From Chromatiaceae bacterium (GTDB lineage Bacteria > Pseudomonadota > Gammaproteobacteria > Chromatiales > Chromatiaceae), in assembly GCA_012962365.1 (NCBI GenBank), contig DTXR01000003.1:1-9118 (forward strand): 9,118 nt of DNA. The letters run 5' to 3'. A program made the translations under genes and the position numbers. The notes below the pieces were generated by a model. That model made no database searches, had not been told where the DNA came from, and worked only from the letters and a program-made list of their open reading frames with translations. This document shows, one piece after another, positions 7,367 to 9,118 of the stretch; position 1 is the first letter of the stretch; each line of letters starts with the position of its first letter.

Positions 7367-8205
7367 ACCGTTTAATGCTATTTCTGCTGTTGCTGACTGC
7401 CAGCCAGACCACATTCACGAAGGAAGGTGAAAAGGAAATCACCCTGCAATTGCCCCCGGCATCACTGGAAAAATGGTACAGGCCCGCCAACGAGCGCGAT
7501 GTTTGGTTGCACACCATGTTCCGGTTGCGCAGGGAGATGCAGGCCGTAACTGAGTATGCGGCACTGGAAGAAGTTCAGCTGCTGAAGAAGTGGCTGAAAA
7601 AACTGCAGGAGGATTACCTGTCCATCGGCAAGATGGTGCCGGAATGGCGGGATGAACTGGAAACGGAATTGTTGGAAAAAATGACCAGAGCGGCAGCCGA
7701 TGGCAAGCTGGCTGATCTGCAGGCACTGCAGCGCAAGCTGGCCAAGACATCCTGCCAGTCCTGCCATGCTGAATACAAGCTGAGCGCCGCCTTGCGCTAT
7801 CGGGCACCGGACTTTTCCAAGATCATGGTTGAATCGGAAGAAACCAAGGAAGAGGAAAAATACGGCCGGGTGATGTCCCGCCTGACGCTGCTGGTCAACC
7901 GCATCAAGATAGCCAGTGATGACAAGCGTCCCGAAACGGCGGTCACCGCACTGGATGAGTTGGAGCAGCGTTTGGCCGACCTGGGTGGCAGCTGTTCATC
8001 CTGTCACAAGCAGGAAGCTACGCGAGAGAGCATCCTCGGCAAGGCTTCGCAGGATGCGCTGGGGAAAGTACGAGAAGGTCTGGCCGCTGGCGACACAAAA
8101 AAGGTTGGCCGTTTTGTGGGTGAGTTTGCCGTAGGCGTCTGCGCCGATTGTCACGCGCTTCACCGCTTGCAGAGCAGCCTGCGTGGGCTGCTGACGGGAG
8201 ATTAG
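7363..8205 (+). CDS. Periplasmic triheme c-type cytochrome, cytochrome c'-like
   Basis: The 280-residue protein starts with a signal-peptide-like stretch (about 1-14, MNRLMLFLLLLTAS), so it should be exported and matured by the cytochrome c system in the periplasm. It contains three CXXCH heme attachment sites: CQSCH (131-135), CSSCH (211-215) and CADCH (260-264). The rest is nearly all amphipathic helix. Residues about 45-140 look like a four-helix unit ending in a heme motif followed by aromatic and basic residues, as in cytochrome c' or c'-like domains. Residues about 167-270 repeat the plan, ending in two motifs 49 residues apart. An electron-transfer or gas-sensing role is possible. I cannot assign a specific gene name. 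AGGA lies just upstream of the ATG, which overlaps the DUF5063 stop by 4 bases. Confidence 0.87.
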   Translation: MNRLMLFLLLLTASQTTFTKEGEKEITLQLPPASLEKWYRPANERDVWLHTMFRLRREMQAVTEYAALEEVQLLKKWLKKLQEDYLSIGKMVPEWRDELETELLEKMTRAAADGKLADLQALQRKLAKTSCQSCHAEYKLSAALRYRAPDFSKIMVESEETKEEEKYGRVMSRLTLLVNRIKIASDDKRPETAVTALDELEQRLADLGGSCSSCHKQEATRESILGKASQDALGKVREGLAAGDTKKVGRFVGEFAVGVCADCHALHRLQSSLRGLLTGD

Positions 8206-8229
8206 ACAGGCATGACCTGCTGCGCCGGA

Positions 8230-8769
8230 CTATTTCTGGGCTTTCTCCCAGGCTTGAAAAGTCGCAGGCTGTGAGGCCATCAAACCGAGCTTTTGCTCGC
8301 TGGCCTGCTGCCAGGCCTGTTGTAATCGCGTGCCCATGCCCCTGGGCAGGGTTTCCGGCATGAGTGGGCGGGCGTAACCCGCAGCCACCATGGTAATGTT
8401 GATGGATAAGCCGTTTTCCATCAAGACGTCTGCGGCGATGCGGCCGTATCGATCCCGTTTTTTCAGGTCTCCCGAGAGCACCAGCCTGTCGCCTGGCCGA
8501 ACCAGTCCCCGCAGATATTCGGTAGCCTCCTGACCCAGAGGCAGGAGTTCATCCGCCGACAGTCCGGAGCGGGCCATGTCCACCTTGAGCTTGGGGTTGT
8601 GGGTGTCTTCCGGTGCATCCATGCCCAGCAGTTGGACACGGTCTTCCTTGTCATTCAGCTTGACAACCAGGGTGTCGGCATCTTCTACCTTGACGAGTTC
8701 GACCTGAACGCCGCCGGCGGCCAGCAGGCCGCTGAACAGCAGTAAACAGAGAGCGAGTGGTGTTTTCAT
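8230..8769 (-). CDS. Secreted thermonuclease (staphylococcal-nuclease-like) family protein
   Basis: This 179-residue protein has a signal peptide (about 1-19, with LLAAGG at its end) followed by one SNase domain. The metal-site segment EDADTLVV contains D32. RVQLLGMDAPED supplies R44, D51 and E54, and KKRDRYGRIAADV supplies R110. These match D21, R35, D40, E43 and R87 of staphylococcal nuclease by manual alignment, so the active site appears complete. Members cut DNA and RNA with calcium in the periplasm or outside the cell. The start ATG overlaps the stop of the heme d1 gene by one base (TGATG), with AGGA 11 bases upstream, so translation is coupled. It converges with the triheme cytochrome gene, with 24 bases between them and no clear terminator. 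Why a nuclease follows a heme d1 gene is not evident. Confidence 0.93.
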   Translation of the reverse strand: MKTPLALCLLLFSGLLAAGGVQVELVKVEDADTLVVKLNDKEDRVQLLGMDAPEDTHNPKLKVDMARSGLSADELLPLGQEATEYLRGLVRPGDRLVLSGDLKKRDRYGRIAADVLMENGLSINITMVAAGYARPLMPETLPRGMGTRLQQAWQQASEQKLGLMASQPATFQAWEKAQK

Positions 8770-9118
8770 CAGTGACTGGTTCCTGGGTCGCGGGTGAGCT
8801 TATTATGCACATTGTACTTCCCTGATGGCTTTTTCATGGGAATACGTTTGATTTCCTTCAGGGTGTTTGCATCGTAGACCACAATAGCGCCATCCATGTC
8901 CCAGATGCTTACCAGAGCGTATTTCCCGTCCTTGGTGAATTCCACATGGGCGGAGGTCTTGCCGGGAGCAGGCTGCAGGGTTTTGACGATTTTCAGGGTC
9001 TGCTTGTCGATGACGTGCATCAAGTCTCTGTTAGGGCCAAAGAAGACGTCGGTCCAGGCATAGGGGCTGTTTTCATGGCTGCGCATGAAAAAACCCGGTC
9101 CTTGAGTGGGAATGCGCT
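8769..9118 (-). CDS. Heme d1 (cytochrome d1) beta-propeller protein, NirN-like, C-terminal part
   Basis: Only the last 115 or so codons are in the window; the gene enters from the right edge, in frame to base 9118. The sequence has the repeated propeller strands typical of cytochrome d1 domains: RSHENSPYAWTDVFFGP, MHVIDKQTLKIVKTL, HVEFTKDGKYALVSIWD and IVVYDANTLKEIKRIPM. It ends with KPSGKYNVHNKLTRDPGTSH. NirS nitrite reductases and NirF end differently from memory, and the GTSH end fits NirN-type proteins, which complete or carry heme d1 for cytochrome cd1 nitrite reductase in the periplasm. The missing N-terminus would show whether a heme c domain is present, so the exact subfamily is open. 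It is followed by the nuclease gene with a one-base overlap. Confidence 0.85.
   Translation of the reverse strand, partial: RIPTQGPGFFMRSHENSPYAWTDVFFGPNRDLMHVIDKQTLKIVKTLQPAPGKTSAHVEFTKDGKYALVSIWDMDGAIVVYDANTLKEIKRIPMKKPSGKYNVHNKLTRDPGTSH

Noticed and set aside
8206..8229. A terminator between the triheme cytochrome and the nuclease gene, suggested by CAGG/CCTG at 8207-8219
   Set aside because: The stem is only four base pairs and has no T-run on either strand.

Overview
The window looks like ordinary chromosomal DNA from a gammaproteobacterium. The gene pairings (mpl-ubiX and thiD-thiE-hemL), the moderately GC-rich sequence and the tightly overlapping genes fit that group. A triheme c-type cytochrome and the end of a heme d1 protein suggest a respiratorily versatile organism, possibly a denitrifier or sulfur oxidiser. 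That lifestyle is an inference. I see no tRNA, rRNA, CRISPR array or intact insertion sequence.

Left end (1-727, + strand): the last codons of mpl (murein peptide recycling ligase) run into ubiX (flavin prenyltransferase for ubiquinone synthesis) with a GTGA overlap. ubiX converges with a minus-strand gene, leaving 3 bp between stop codons. That gene (731-1672) encodes a response-regulator receiver domain joined to a long coiled coil and a C-terminal membrane anchor, with no DNA-binding output domain. A 355-bp non-coding stretch (1673-2027) follows; it holds a short leader hairpin and possible debris of a mobile or repeated element.

Centre (2028-6680, - strand): a compact unit reads thiD > thiE > hemL > a three-part membrane protein (DedA domain, PAP2-like domain, LssY-type C-terminal domain). 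thiD/thiE make thiamine phosphate and hemL makes 5-aminolevulinate for heme. The PAP2-like part has lost its catalytic residues, so it is probably a pseudo-phosphatase. A 209-bp divergent spacer (6681-6889) separates this unit from the next; it shows no TPP riboswitch.

Right end (6890-9118): on the + strand a DUF5063-family protein overlaps by 4 bp a periplasmic triheme cytochrome with an apparently duplicated cytochrome c'-like helical unit. Converging on them from the right edge, on the - strand, is the C-terminal part of a heme d1 beta-propeller protein (NirN-like), coupled by a TGATG overlap to a secreted staphylococcal-nuclease-like protein with its catalytic residues intact.

Most genes are recognisable families. 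The points of real interest are the degenerate PAP2 domain, the tail-anchored receiver protein, the DUF5063-triheme cytochrome pair and the heme d1-nuclease pair.
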